Both the position numbers and the translations under genes were made by a program. Below are positions 32,840 to 44,439 of a stretch of DNA of 64,000 bases, piece after piece (positions within the stretch are counted from its first letter, which is position 1; each line of letters begins with the position of its first letter). Below the pieces are notes generated by a model. It ran no database searches. It was not told the origin of the DNA and saw only the letters and a list, made by a program, of their open reading frames with translations. The stretch is from Platerodrilus igneus (Eukaryota > Arthropoda > Insecta > Coleoptera > Lycidae): assembly GCA_036346225.1 (NCBI GenBank), contig JARFIW010001215.1, positions 8,260,501-8,324,500 on the forward strand. Direction: 5' to 3'.

Positions 32840-33457
32840 TGTTGGTCAGAGTGCATGAATAAATAAGTAATGCGATATATCAGTAGTAAATCTTGTATTT
32901 ATTTGGCTCTATAATTATTGTACTTAAGAAAACTAGACATCCACCACGACATAATATAAATAGTTGCCATAGCAACTGTTCCGTTTCTTTGTCGCACGTT
33001 CGCCTGGTTAATTTTAAGTTATTTAAATTTGTAGTCGTAAATCTAATAGTAAAACTGTCATCCCTTGTTCCCTTATATCCTGCCATAAAAATTCCTTCTG
33101 CATCTGTGAATAAGTTGGACTAAGAGTAGTGAACAAACACTTTCTTATGGATATTGAAGCAGAACGGTCGTCGGTTTCTTCGTTCAGTACCGTAAGTTAG
33201 TCAAGTGCCGCAGATTTTAGTTGTTAAACCCCCTAAAAAACACAGTGCAAGTGTAACGTAACATAGGCTCAATTCGCATACAGTCCACTTGGTTGAAAGA
33301 ATAGGAACTGCAGCTTAGAACAACAAAACACCGCGGAGGTAAGTCGATGTATAAATTAATAAGACCCCCCCCCCCCCCGTGAACAGCAACTATTAGGACA
33401 AGATTTGCCAGGCCCTTTATCATATACTTAAAGGTATTTTGTGGTCCTCAACCAACA
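32840..33457 (-). repeat. Copia 3' LTR with 407-bp internal insertion
   Basis: The LTR sequence is 32840-32977 plus 33392-33457. The insert (32978-33384) is bracketed by AGCAACT (32971-32977 and 33385-33391). On the minus strand the purine tract AGTGGGAG precedes the LTR. Confidence 0.9.
32978..33384. mobile_element. 407-bp insertion in the Copia LTR with 7-bp duplication
   Basis: Its ends are GTTCCG and GTGAAC (four-base inverted GTTC/GAAC). It has a run of about 14 C near its right end and no coding content I recognise. The AGCAACT duplication is absent from the other LTR, so it came after the Copia insertion. Confidence 0.75.
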
Positions 33458-33627
33458 CTCCCACTGGAGCACAAAAATACAAAAGCTGCAACTAATTATT
33501 AGTTTCCTTCAAATTCACAATTCCCAATTTTTTAATAAACTTATTATGTTTAATTGAACCCAAACTTTTTGTCAACATATCTGCGGGCATATTGGCAGTT
33601 TCTAAATATTTTAAAGCAACCTGATTA

Positions 33628-35412
33628 CTAGCAATAACATCCCTTACAAAATGATATCTTATATCTGTGTTTTGTACGTTTATGAAACATATGATTAATT
33701 GACAATTTCTGTGCACCTAAATTATCATTATACAATGTTATACAACCCTCTATGCTTGTCAATTCTATCGATAGGTTTCTTAAATGTACAGCCTCTTTAG
33801 TGGCTTCAGAAACTGCAACATACTCAGCTTCTGTACTAGAGGACGTAACAGTACTGTTTTCTATTTCCCAAGCTACTGGACCATTGGACAACATAAAGCA
33901 AAAACCAGTATATGACTTTCTGTCGTAACAGTTACTACCCCAATCGACATCAACAAAGCCTTCCAAAAAACTATCTGTTTTATAAAACTTAAGTCCATAA
34001 TCTAAAGTTCCTCTTAAATATCTCAAAACGCGTTTTGCATGTTTCCAATGTTCCTCAGTGTGACAGTTATTAAACTGACTTAAATAACTAACGGAATAAC
34101 AAATATCAGCCCTTGTTAAAATGCACAAATACATTAAGCTACCAATAAGTTGCTGATATGGAAACTTAGTTTCATTAACACAATTGTCACCTTTTTCTAA
34201 GTTCATACCTATTTCCATTGGTGTAGCTACAGTTTTGGATTCTAACATACCAAATTTTTTAAGCAATTGTTCAATATATTGTTTTTGATCTAAAGAAATA
34301 GTCCCATTTTCTGTATCAATAGTTACATGCATGCCTAGACAATTTTTTATTTCCCCTAAATCTTTTATTTTAAAAACCTGACCTAACCTAAACTTCAAAT
34401 CATCGGATTCAATTCGGTTATTAGAAAAAATGAAAAAATCATCAACATACAAAGCAATAATAGTTTTCTTATCACCTTTCATCTTAGTGTGCAAACAGGG
34501 TTCTAATTCAGATCTTTTGTATCCTAGATCCCTAAGAAAAAAATCGACTTTTTCATACCATGATCTTGAAGCTTGCTTTAGACCATAAATGGCCTTTTTT
34601 AATTTAAGCACTTTATTGCTACAATTATTTACTTGCAAACCTTCAGGCAACATCATGTACACAGTTTCTTTAAGATCTCCATTTAAAAAAGCTGTTGTTA
34701 CATCCAGATGAAAGATATCTAAACCTAACTTAACTGATAAAGCCATTAATAATCGTAAAGTAGAGTGCCTTACCACTGGTGAAAAGGTTTTGTTAAAATC
34801 GATACCTGCTTTCTGCGAAAAACCTTTGGCTAGAAGCCTGGCACGATACTGCACAATACCTTCACTATCAACTTTGCGCTTAAACACCCACTTACATTTG
34901 ACAACTGTGCCGCTATCAGGAACCTCAACCAACTCACATGCTGCATTATCTTCAAATGACTTCAATTCCTCACGCATGGCCTGTGTCCACTGATCTCGAT
35001 CAGATCTGGACATTGCATCTTCAACAGATACTGGTTCACTTTCAAGATTATCATTATCTGTGCATAGGTAGCTGACAAAGTCTTCATACTTTTTAGGTTT
35101 TGTAGATACTCTTTTCGATTTACGAATTGCATCAGTTACAACAACCTCAGGGATATCCGGAATAAAATCGCTCTCTGAACTTGCAGTATTGTTTACTGAA
35201 ATATCCGAAATATTAGACAAGTTCGATTGATCACTATCAACAAGAATTTCAGTAAAACCTCCCACTGAATCTACTGACTCCATTGTATTGTTAGTATCTA
35301 TACGAACTTCACTATGTAGTTCATTTACGATTACGTCCCTGCTTATCACGATCTTATTTGTTTCTGGATCATAAAGCCTATATCCTTTTACGTTTTCACT
35401 AAAACCAACCAA
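33628..35412 (-). pseudogene. Copia reverse transcriptase and RNase H
   Basis: One 594-residue frame: KCKWVFKRKVDSEG, FNKTFSPVVRHSTLRLL, LDVTTAFLNGDL (catalytic Asp), KAIYGLKQASRSWYEK, ALYVDDFFIF (YVDD), then RNase H (FVDVDWGSNCYDRKS, SSSTEAEYVA, LYNDNLGAQKL). The last 70 residues carry on in another frame (33492-33716) ending at NMPADMLTKSLG. This is a nearly intact domain set. Confidence 0.92.
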
Positions 35413-35436
35413 AAAAGTTTTTTTTGATTTTTTATC

Positions 35437-36549
35437 CTATTTGAGGCGTTTTTCTTTTGGAATGTGCATCATAGCATTGCTTTTAAAAATACGCAAATTA
35501 CTGACGTTTGGCTTCTTGTTAGTCCACATTTCAACAGGCGTTTTCAAAATGCCTTTTGCTATAGAACGATTTTTAAGATAGACAGCCGTGTTTCCTGCTT
35601 CAGCCCAAAATTGTTTTCCTAATTTTACATCAAAAAGCAAACACCTGGCTTTTTCAACTATCGAACGATTTAAACGATCAGCAGTACCATTCTGTTGCGG
35701 TATATACGAATTCGTCTTTTGATGACTAATACCGTGATAAGATAAATAAGACTCAAACTCCTTGCTGCAGAATTCACCACCACCATCGGAACGAAAAAAT
35801 TTTATTTTTGATTCCTTTTGATGTTCAACATATTTTTTAAATTTTTTAAAACCAAAGGTTTCATCTTTAGTTTTTAAAAAATAAACAAAATTCATTCTAC
35901 TAAAATCGTCTTCAAGTATGAGAAAATATTTTAACCCACCAATTGACAGTACTTCCATTGGTCCACAAATGTCTGCATGAATGATCTCTAGAAAAGTTTT
36001 AGCTCTATGACCTGTGTGGTTGAAAGGTAGCCTTGTTTGCTTCCCTTCACAACAAACCTCACATACTGCATTCCGATTAAAGCTTCCTTTGCATTCAAGC
36101 CCTTCAACTAAACCATTTTTCATCAGGTTCAAATCCTTATAATTTACATGACCAAATCTTCTATACCAAATCTCACTCGTTATAGCTGTCGCTACTAATA
36201 CAGAACGTTGCTTTTCGTATTTGAAATTTAAGCGATAAACATTATCTTGTAAATCCGCTGTTGCAACGAGCTTACCTTGACTATTGAAGATGTTACAGCC
36301 GGTTTCATTAAAAACAACATCATTCCCAGTTTTTATTATTTGAGCAACAGACAAAAGGTTTGTAGTCAAACCAGGTACGTACAAAACATCTTTTATTGTT
36401 ATAGTGTATTTTTCTTCACCAAATGTAGTAATATTTGCATCACCTACACATTCGACTGGCATGGACGTTTTATTGGCTACAGTTATTTCTTTTAACTCGT
36501 GCTGTACTCGAGTATTGGTCAACCAATCACTCCTAGCAGTTAAATGCAT
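35437..36549 (-). pseudogene. Copia protease end and integrase
   Basis: 370 residues. GAG-pre-integrase (WYRRFGHVNYKDLNLM, CEVCCEGKQTRLPF) is followed by the integrase core: HADICGPM (Asp), FRSDGGGEF (Asp), and YIPQQNGTADRLNRS. The last block normally reads A-E-R-x-N, so the catalytic Glu is Asp here. The protease start overlaps the gag end near 36550. Confidence 0.87.
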
Positions 36550-36562
36550 AATGCAACCCGAA

Positions 36563-37390
36563 TCAAAAAAACCAGTCTGCAGTACTAAACTGTCCAGTCA
36601 AAAAGACTGCACTAAAAGCACTATTATTACTACCCTTTTTTGATTTATCATTGTTTACATTTAAATCATGACATTTGTTCATGAAATGGCTTTTTTTCTT
36701 GCAACGAAAACAAATAACATTACTTCTGTCAACTTTATTGGGGTTTACAGAACTGCTGCTACTATCAATTGCTTTATTTTTAAAGCTCTTCCTAGGTTTA
36801 GTAACAAACGCGCTTCCACCGCGGCTACCAACATCTAGATTCATGTCAAGCAATTTCGACTTAATTTCATTGGTTTTTATATCAATGCCGGAATGTTCAA
36901 TAGCTAAAATCATCGGCATATACCTTTCTGGAAGTCCAGCTAAAAGAAGAGAACCGACCCAAGTATCATCAATTTTAAAACCTGTGCGATTTAACTTTTG
37001 AGCTGTTTCAATGACCTGACTTACATAAGATTCGAATCGCAATTGTCCAGTCTCAAAGAAATTAAAGTTCTGAGTAAACCAGTCTTTCTTGTAAATCCAC
37101 TGTCCTCAAACAATTTTTTAAGGGTATCCCAAACATCCTTAGCTGTTTTTGCACTTTTTCCCGTGCATAAACAAGGAGGGATCCAAAGTCAAAATTAGCT
37201 TTGCTTTGGCTTTTGCAACAAGCTCCTTATCATTTTCAGTTCCAACAAGGCAATTTGATAAGCCTTTGAGAACAAACACATTTTCTACCGCGAAAGACCA
37301 ATCCTGGTAATTATCTCGGCCTAACAATCGTGGTACACTGGTTAAATAACTTACTGCCATATTTTTAACTGATACAACTCTGACATTCAA
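36563..37390 (-). pseudogene. Copia gag
   Basis: The frame beginning at 37390 includes PRLLGRDNYQDWSFAVENVF, the conserved Y-x-x-W block of Copia gag. A frameshift near 37045-37140 leads to SYVSQVIETAQKLNRTGF and a CCHC knuckle, CFRCKKKSHFMNKC, in 36563-37042. Confidence 0.82.
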
Positions 37391-37436
37391 ATCGTTTTAC
37401 TTAATGTGCAAAATACATCACTACGTTATTGGTTCT

Positions 37437-37453
37437 GGCCTGGGCCCATAACC
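37437..37453 (-). other. Copia primer binding site
   Basis: Directly inside the 5' LTR the minus strand reads GGTTATGGGCCCAGGCC. This matches the Copia-type site that pairs with the anticodon-region fragment of initiator tRNA-Met. Confidence 0.75.
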
Positions 37454-37657
37454 TGTTGGTCAGAGTGCATGAATAAATAAGTAATGCGATATATCAGTAG
37501 TAAATCTTGTATTTATTTGGCTCTATAATTATTGTACTTAAGAAAACTAGACATCAACCACGACATAATATAAATAGTTGCCATAGCAACTATTAGGACA
37601 AGATTTGCCAGGCCCTTTATGATATACTTAAAGGTATTTTGTGGTCCTCAACCAACA
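37454..37657 (-). repeat. Copia 5' LTR, uninterrupted
   Basis: It is 204 bp and matches the 3' LTR with two substitutions (near 37553 and 37620). Confidence 0.92.
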
Positions 37658-37946
37658 ACCTTCTCTTCTAATGTAAATCTCGTATCCCTAGACTTTGTCA
37701 CTTTGCGACTCAACTGCTGAATACCAAAATTAAATGCCTCTGGATGTAATGCGCTATTAGAAGAATCGAACAAATGACGCTGTTTTTTTGCCAATTGTAG
37801 CCGCTTTCTAACAGAAATGTTTCTCTTGCGATAAACAGCTATTGAATTTTTCAAATTTTTAACACTCCTATACAAAGTTTTAGCCTTGGGCGTTAAGGTT
37901 ATAGTTCGGGAAACATTCACAGAACGTAAAAGGCTGTCAGTAGCAC
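37658..37946 (-). pseudogene. THAP9-like exon, 5' half (coiled coil), cut by Copia
   Basis: The acceptor TTTTCAG lies at 37947-37953. The frame joins the previous exon in phase (KSG/ATDSLLRS). A basic leucine-rich coil (KTLYRSVKNLKNSIAVYRKR, LQLAKKQRHLF) matches the dimerisation region of P/THAP9 transposases. It runs to TLEEKV at the Copia boundary. 37658-37662 is ACCTT, one copy of the target duplication. Confidence 0.8.
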
Positions 37947-38769
37947 CTGAAAATACATAACATTATATTCACACAATTATAGCAAACACTAGTAGAAGTA
38001 CCACTCTTAGCTCGTGTTGGAGTTGAAGGTGTCTCCTTTACATACGCATATGTGTGATCAGCTATAAATTAAAAAAATATTAGTATTGCAGATTAATCAC
38101 ATTTCATGAAGTTGAAAATAAACAAGTAGAAATTTCTCATAAACTGCCACACATTTTCCACATAAATTAGAAACGGAACCAGTAAGTTATCAAAAAAAAT
38201 CCTATTGAAATAGCCAAAGCTGTTTCAGTAAACTACAAACACTAGTACAATTTTATGATTCTTGTTCTCGGTTATCATTATAGATTTACAAGATTTTATA
38301 ATTGCGTATATGTGAATTTATGGGCAAATAGAAATTTGATATTTAGCTGCATAATGGTAAATATGAATTTTTTTCTAGTAAACACATATAGTAGCACCAA
38401 TTAGAGATACCACAAATATTCAGCAATGATTTCACTTCATTTTAACGGAGCCATAAAATAGTTTCAAATCATGAAAAATGTATGCAAAATTGACTGTCCA
38501 AATAGATCCAATCAAGAACCTAGTTGATACGCTACCTCTTTGTAAAGTACATATCTAGTGTCATCAGGAATCAGGATCATATTAAAACATAACGCCATGT
38601 ACTAATTAATTAAAAAAAATACTACATACCCATCTCAACAAGAACAGATGTTGTAACCTGACTAGTCACATTTAATGGAGTCGTAACTGATGTATAGTTA
38701 AATTATTCTCTAACGGATTATCTAAAATACAAAAGTTACATTATGTGAAAATGCATACAAATACAATAC

Positions 38770-39028
38770 CTTCGGCATGTGGTAACTTTCTTGATGGTAT
38801 AGCTGTACATTTCAAATACATGTTTGATGATTTGTCGTCAGTTGTAAAGTGCTCATGGCAGACACGATAATTATTAAATACTTGATCTGGGTTCAATGTC
38901 AGCAACTTAGGATTGCATACTACACGCAACCATTCCGCAAAATGTAGTTTGTCTTTATTGGAATTTGGGAATCTATGCCTAGTGGACGTTCTATTGTTGC
39001 AACCTGGCACACTGCATGGAACAACCAT
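38770..39028 (-). pseudogene. THAP zinc-finger exon
   Basis: The 86 codons encode a C2CH THAP domain: start MVVPCSVPGCNNRTS, two Cys three residues apart in CSVPGC, then CHEHF some 45 residues later, and a variant of the closing motif (TAIPSRKLP). The THAP domain binds the transposon ends in P-type transposases. The exon is intact and ends at a GTATTG donor in phase 1. Confidence 0.9.
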
Positions 39029-39689
39029 TTTGAAAGAAATGGCTACAATATATAACCTTTTAATAAAAAATCAGAGCTTTAGATCTATTTGCAGATACAT
39101 AGATTTAGAGTTGTATACTTACTACAATATATGTGGCAGAAATAATAATATAAAAATGATACAAAAATGCATGGCTTTTTCCAAAGTAGTTAAACACCAA
39201 TATCTTATCTGATAACAAGTAAAACGTTAAATGTTATTAAAGAGCAATCTGCAGAAATGCAACTAAAAGAACCCTAAAAAGTTAGGTTAGCAACAATCAA
39301 CTAAACCTCGCAAATATTAGCAATATAATAACGTTGCCCATGAAAATAGACCTACAGAGCCATCTGTAGAGACGTGATAAAACTAAAACACACCAACCGC
39401 TCCATTATAGTGCCTACACCCTGATTTGCATTAGGTTCTTATCTATGTACATTCCATTATTTTTTAATTATTTCAAACTATACAATTGAATATTACTCAA
39501 ATCAATTTTTAATAACTAGCGGTAAATAATTGATGTATCTTCCTCCTATTCTTTTAGTCTGTACTGAAATATGTTTTCTAACCTCACTTATTTTTTGTTT
39601 ATATTTTAAATTCGAATATATAAATAACCCTATCCAATTTTATTGTTTTAGGTTTCCACACATAAGTAAATACTCATTAATTCGTGTGT
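39029..39689. other. Unassigned DNA between THAP exon and LINE-D
   Basis: About 660 bp, AT-rich. It includes the region upstream of the THAP pseudogene. No P-type terminal repeat or gene recognised. Confidence 0.4.
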
Positions 39690-41733
39690 AAATATTTGTT
39701 TAATGTGGTATTTAAAAAATCATGTATTGCATGTTTCGAAGTTCTGCCGTCTTAAAAGTTTCTGTATATCTTTGAAACGGAAGGAAAAGTTCCGCCAACT
39801 TTTAAAAAGAGATAATGTTACTATTAGGGCTGAATTTGTGAAATTGAAAAACAAGATTAAAATGAGCATTGAAAGAGCACATGCACAATACTTAATACAA
39901 ATACAAGATAACATCAGTAACGACTCCAAGTTATTTTGGAACTACATACACAATAAAAGGGGCTCCACCTATATTCCTAATAAGATGTCCTTGAACGGGA
40001 TTGAGTATTCGAATGGTCGTGATATTGTTAACGCATTTGCTTTACATTTTGAATCTGTATACAGTAAAACTGATGATTACTTTGATCCTGACGTACTAGC
40101 TTCCGTAAATAATTTAGAATCAATAAATTTAACACCCATTGAAACTCATGATATAACACAAGCCGTAAAACGGCTGAGATCAAATAAGACTGTTGGTCCT
40201 GATAATGTGCCACCATATATATAATTGTGCATCCGCTTAAATTATTATACAATTTATGTCTATCAACTAATACTTTTCCCGACTATTGGAAATTGGTAGA
40301 AATTAGCCCGTTTTTTAAAAAGGGCGCTAAAAATGATACAAAAAATTATCGACCAATTGCAGTGCTTTTTGGACCAGCCAAAATATTTGAATCGATTCTT
40401 TTTCAGCAGATATATTCTTCAGTTTCCCAAAGATTATCAGTGTATCAACATGGTTTTGTCAAAAAGGGATCCACAGTAAGCAATTTAATAAACTTGACAC
40501 AATGTATTGCAGAGACATTGGATAATCTTGGCCAAATAGACGTTATTTACACAGATTTTGTGAAGGCCTTTGATAGTGTTGATCATATTAAGTTATTAGA
40601 AACATTACATAATCAGTTTGGATTTCATAAAAATTTATTATTGTTTATGAAGTCATATCTGCATGATCGTAAGCAGATGGTTGTTGTTAGGGGATTCATA
40701 TCCAATACATTCATTGCATCATCGGGAGTACCTCAAGGATCAAACCTTGGCCCATTACTCTTTTTATTATTTATTAACAAGATACCTTCTGTAATACAGT
40801 TCTCCTCTATATTACTGTTTGCCGATGACTTAAAGTTATATGCATCAATTAAAGATGTTCGAGATTGTGAGAGGTTACAAGCTGATTTAAATAATATCAG
40901 TGAGTGGTGCAAAGACCACAGGCTGTACTTTAATATAACCAAATGTAACGTAGTTTCATTTGCCAGAAAATATAATCCACTAAAATATGAATATAACATT
41001 AATGGCGTGATAATACATCATTTATCTGAGATAAGGGATTTAGGGGTTGTATGCGATAGCCGCTTGACATTCAAGGCTCATATTGCTGAATTATCTAACA
41101 GTGCATCTAGAATGTATGGTTTCTTAGTGCGTAACATGATACACTTCAATAGTATTATAACTTTATAACTTTTGTTAGAACTATATTGGAGTATGCGTCG
41201 GTTGTATGGAGTCCTCAATATGAATGTCATAAATACAATATTGAAAGAATACAAAATAAATTCTTAAGGTATTTGCACTACAAAGAGACTGGGAAGTATG
41301 AGTTTAATACTCCAAAAGCGGACTTAAGGGTGCTATATAATTTACATTCCCTAAAAACTAAAAGAAATGTAGCATATATCTTGTACTTACATAAATTATT
41401 GAATAATGGGGTCGATGATGCACAATCATTATCTTTAATAAGTTTTAATGTACCATCTGATTATACAAGGAACAACCTAACTTTTCGTGTTAATTGTGCT
41501 CGAACTAATATTTGCAATAATACTCCATTGAATGTAATGTGTAATTTATATAATGCAATACAAAATGACTGTGATATTTTTAATATTGTATACAGCAATT
41601 TGCAGAATTTATTATTTAAGTTAATGTAGAAATAAGTATTATCAAATTGTATGATGAACTTTATTACTACCCTGTAATTGGGTCTTGTACCTGTTGGGTT
41701 TGTATTAAATAAATAAATAAATAATACTATCGA
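39690..41733 (+). mobile_element. LINE-D: 5'-truncated CR1/Jockey-like LINE
   Basis: It begins within the linker between endonuclease and RT and ends in AAATAAATAAATAAATAA at about 41708-41733. The same tail type ends LINE-A. Three frames carry the protein. The 5' limit is approximate. Confidence 0.82.
39703..41629 (+). pseudogene. LINE-D reverse transcriptase, two frameshifts
   Basis: Linker (KLKNKIKMSIERAHAQYL) and LRSNKTVGPDNVPPYI are at 39703-40224. The RT core at 40227-41168 is 313 residues: YRPIAVLFGPAKIFE, YTDFVKAFDSVDH (catalytic Asp), GVPQGSNLGPLLFLLFIN and LLFADDLKLY (FADD). The C-terminal part (EYASVVWSPQYECHKYNIER) at 41186-41629 is in a third frame. The two breaks are small, at about 40225 and 41169. 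Confidence 0.87.
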
Positions 41734-41913
41734 GAATTCAATATTAAACCTGTAATGAATTAAACCTGTAGTAAGGCTTTAATGAACAGAGAACTCAACA
41801 TATACATTAGTTAACTACTTGACATTAACTGACAGTATGTAAGACAAAATAACACAGCTAACTAAAGTATTTAATTAACACCTCATTCTATCCGTCTATC
41901 AAAGATTTCAAAC

Positions 41914-43220
41914 GTAGCATCATAGTAACTATAGCAAAAAAAAAAGGCGTGGATAGATGTGAAAATTTTCGAACAATAAGTTTGACAGCACACGTGTCAA
42001 AAATATTAACTAGAATTGTGCAAAGACGAATGGAAAAACGGGCAAAAGAAATACTAGGAGAAGACCAATTTGGGTTTAGGCGAAACAGGGGAACACAGGA
42101 GGTTATTTTAGCTCTGAGAGTGATAATGGAGAAAACAATAGAAAAAGGGGAAAGTGTGTATATAGGGTTTGTAGATCTGGAAAAAGCATTCGACAATGCA
42201 AAATGGAAAAAAATGTTTGAAATACTCAAAAAGATTGGAATGCGTTATAGGGATAGACGAATAGTACATAGCTTATACAAAGAGCAAACAGCAGTAATAG
42301 AATTAGAGCAGGAACGTAGAGAAGTAAACATTAGGAGAGGGGTGAGACAGGGATGTGCCCTATCCCCATTGATTTTTAACTTGTACATAGAAGAGGCAAT
42401 GACTACTGTCAAATGCAGGAAGACATTTGGAATTACTATGCAGGGACAAAAAATTGATATGCTTAGATTTGCAGATGATATAGCGGTATTAGCGTCTAGC
42501 AAGGAAGAGTTAGAAGCTGCTCTCAATGAAATGGAAACGGTTCTAACAGAGAGATACGATATGAAAATTAACAAAAGTAAAATTAAAGTACTAGTATGCA
42601 AAGGAGGGAAAAGTAAATCAAAAACAAGAATACAAATATGTAACACGAACTTACAAGAGGTTAAGGATTTCTGCTACCTAGGAAGCCAAATAACGCAAGA
42701 TGGGAAAAGCACAAAAGATATAAAACAAAGATTAGCACAAGGTCGTGCTACATTTAACAAGAAAAAGCAACTACTGTGCTCAAAGACCACAAACATAGAA
42801 ACAAGGAAAAGATTGCTTAAAACATGTGTGTGGAGCACAGCACTGTACAGCTGTGAAACCTGGACAGTAGGAGAAGCGGACAAGAAAAAGGTAGAAGCCT
42901 TTGAAATGTGGTGCTACAGACGTATGATGAAAATATCATGGACAGACAAAGTCAAGAACGAAGAGGTACTAAAAATGGTAGGGGACGAAAGAAATATGTG
43001 GAAAACGTTAAAAAATAGGAGAGATAGGATGCTAGGCCATATACTACGGCATGAGGGAATAGTGCGGAATATATTAGAAGCAGAGATAGGAAAAAAGAGA
43101 AGAGGCAGACCTAGGTTAGACTACTGCACACAGATAGTTAAAAATGTAGGCTGTAAGGGTTTCAGGGAAATGTGTAGGCTAGCCCTGAATAGAAATCAAT
43201 GGAGGTACGCATCCAACTAA
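41914..43220 (+). CDS. RTE-like LINE reverse transcriptase, long intact frame
   Basis: About 430 residues without a stop from an A10 run (41938-41947). RT motifs: RTISLTAHVSKILTRIV, FGFRRNRGTQEVIL, GFVDLEKAFDNAKW (catalytic Asp), GVRQGCALSPLIFNLYIEEA and MLRFADDIAVLAS (FADD). The C-terminal zone (MWCYRRMMKISWTDKVKNEE, GHILRHEGIVRNILE, KKRRGRPRLDY) is typical of the common insect endonuclease-RT family that I place near RTE, without certainty on clade. The endonuclease is missing, so this is a 5'-truncated copy. It ends at 43218-43220. Confidence 0.85.
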
Positions 43221-43479
43221 TCCCAAGATGGATAAACTAATGACGAAAAAATAACTGTGCTTAAACATGATGATTATTATAAGTAATTACAAGAAGTGGT
43301 TGGGCAATAATCTCGAAAAATGTTATGTGTGTGAAAGGATTTACTGGAAAACCATTATTTCAGCAAATGTCTAAGTGTTGGGGGATCTTGGTAGCCACAA
43401 GTTGCTTAACCCCCTTCACTGAATCTCTGTGAAATAGGGCATAAAATTAGAAAACAATAGAAGGGGTACGAGCTGTATA

Positions 43480-44290
43480 CACATGCTGTGTGAGAATTTC
43501 AGGGAACTATGTAGGCTAGCTCAGAATATAAATAAGTGCAGGTACGTGTCCAACCAGTTTTAAGACAGAAAACCTAATGACGTAAAAATAAGCGCAGGTA
43601 AATCTGATGATTAGTATAAACTAGTTGTTGGTTGCGAAATATCTGCAACTAATGTTAACTGTGCGAAAAGATATATTGAAAATATATTAGATCGGTCAAT
43701 GGTTAAGTGTTAGGGGAACTTGGCAGCCACAGGCTGCTTACCTCCCTTCACAACCACTGAAGGTCGGAGAAATAGGGTATATATCTGTAAAACGATAGAA
43801 AGTGACCGAACTGCATCTAACAAGAAAGAACAGCGCCTATGAGGAAAGACAACAAACATAGAACAAGAAGAAAATTGTTGAAAGCATATGTGTGGAGCAC
43901 AGCACAGTATGCCTGTGAAATATGGGCAGTCTGAAACGCAGACAAAAACGGTAGCAGCCTTTTGAAATGATGTGCTTCAGATGTATGAGGACGATAGCAT
44001 GGACAGACAAAGATAATAACAAATAGGTTATAGAAATAATAGGGGAACAAGGATATCTGGGGAAAAAGAGAAATAGAAGGACGGAAAACGTTCCAAGGCA
44101 TTTTTGGGGAATAGTATGGAATATATTACAAGCAGAGATAGGAAAAAAGAGGTTAGGTGTAGACCTAGATCAGATAGTGATAGATGCAGACTGTGCAAAT
44201 TTCAGGGAAATCTGTAGGTTAGTTCAGAATAAGAAACAATGATGGTACGCGTCTAACCAGTTCCAGGACTGAAGACCTAATGATGATATT
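43480..44290 (+). pseudogene. Decayed 3'-end copies of the same RTE-like family
   Basis: Nucleotide-level echoes of 42740-43250 reappear: one short piece at about 43490-43600 (matching TTTCAGGGAAATGTGTAGGC) and a longer one at 43817-44290 (GTGTGGAGCACAGCAC, ACAGACAAAG, CAGAGATAGG). They carry many indels and are much older than the intact copy beside them. Confidence 0.75.
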
Positions 44291-44294
44291 ACAT

Positions 44295-44439
44295 GATAAT
44301 TTCCGGGAATCAACGTATATCCGTTAAACATTTTTTGCATTTCCTCCGGTGATAAGGTCATTTCTCCTTCCTTATATGTGCAAGCGTTATATGCGACTTC
44401 CGAGACTGCATCAGAAAAAAGGTCATTTCTTGAATTTAA
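44295..44439 (-). other. Short open frame left of the TIR element
   Basis: The minus strand is open for about 48 codons (LFSDAVSEVAYNACTYKEGE, MQKMFNGYTLIPGNYH), with an acceptor-like TTTTTTCTGATGCAG inside it. It lies directly across the TIR element from the 45082-45776 frame but in a different phase. It may be another exon of the same unknown gene. Confidence 0.25.

Larger units (their letters stand above)
32840..37657 (-). mobile_element. Ty1/Copia retrotransposon inside a THAP exon
   Basis: It has 204-bp LTRs (37454-37657; 32840-33457 after removing a 407-bp insert) that differ at two positions and start TGTTGG, end CCAACA. Flanks are ACTTT (32835-32839) and ACCTT (37658-37662), a 5-bp duplication with one change. 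PBS, gag, integrase, RT and RNase H are in Copia order on the minus strand. Confidence 0.93.
30246..39028 (-). pseudogene. THAP9/P-element-like transposase, multi-exon, disrupted
   Basis: Exons inferred on the minus strand are: 38770-39028 (THAP zinc finger); 38630-38721 (weak, contains a stop); 38002-38061; 37946 to 37658, then across the Copia element to 32839-32411; 31958-31536; and 31412 to about 30680, continuing shifted to 30246. Splice sites are mostly canonical. The exon split by Copia carries EEKV on one side and MSLALYKTSGPGYRFLAKWF on the other, as in the helix before the P-type catalytic domain. It also carries a frameshift near 32655 and a TAA near 32560. It could be a dead P-superfamily transposon or a lost domesticated gene. 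I saw no terminal inverted repeats. Confidence 0.8.

Noticed and set aside
24473..39430. Shared GTGATAAAACTAAA near 24760 and near 39382 as a possible dispersed repeat
   Set aside because: Only a short core matches, so it could be chance.
42245..42883. Minus-strand open frames inside the RTE-like gene
   Set aside because: They are shadows of the strong + strand reverse transcriptase frame.
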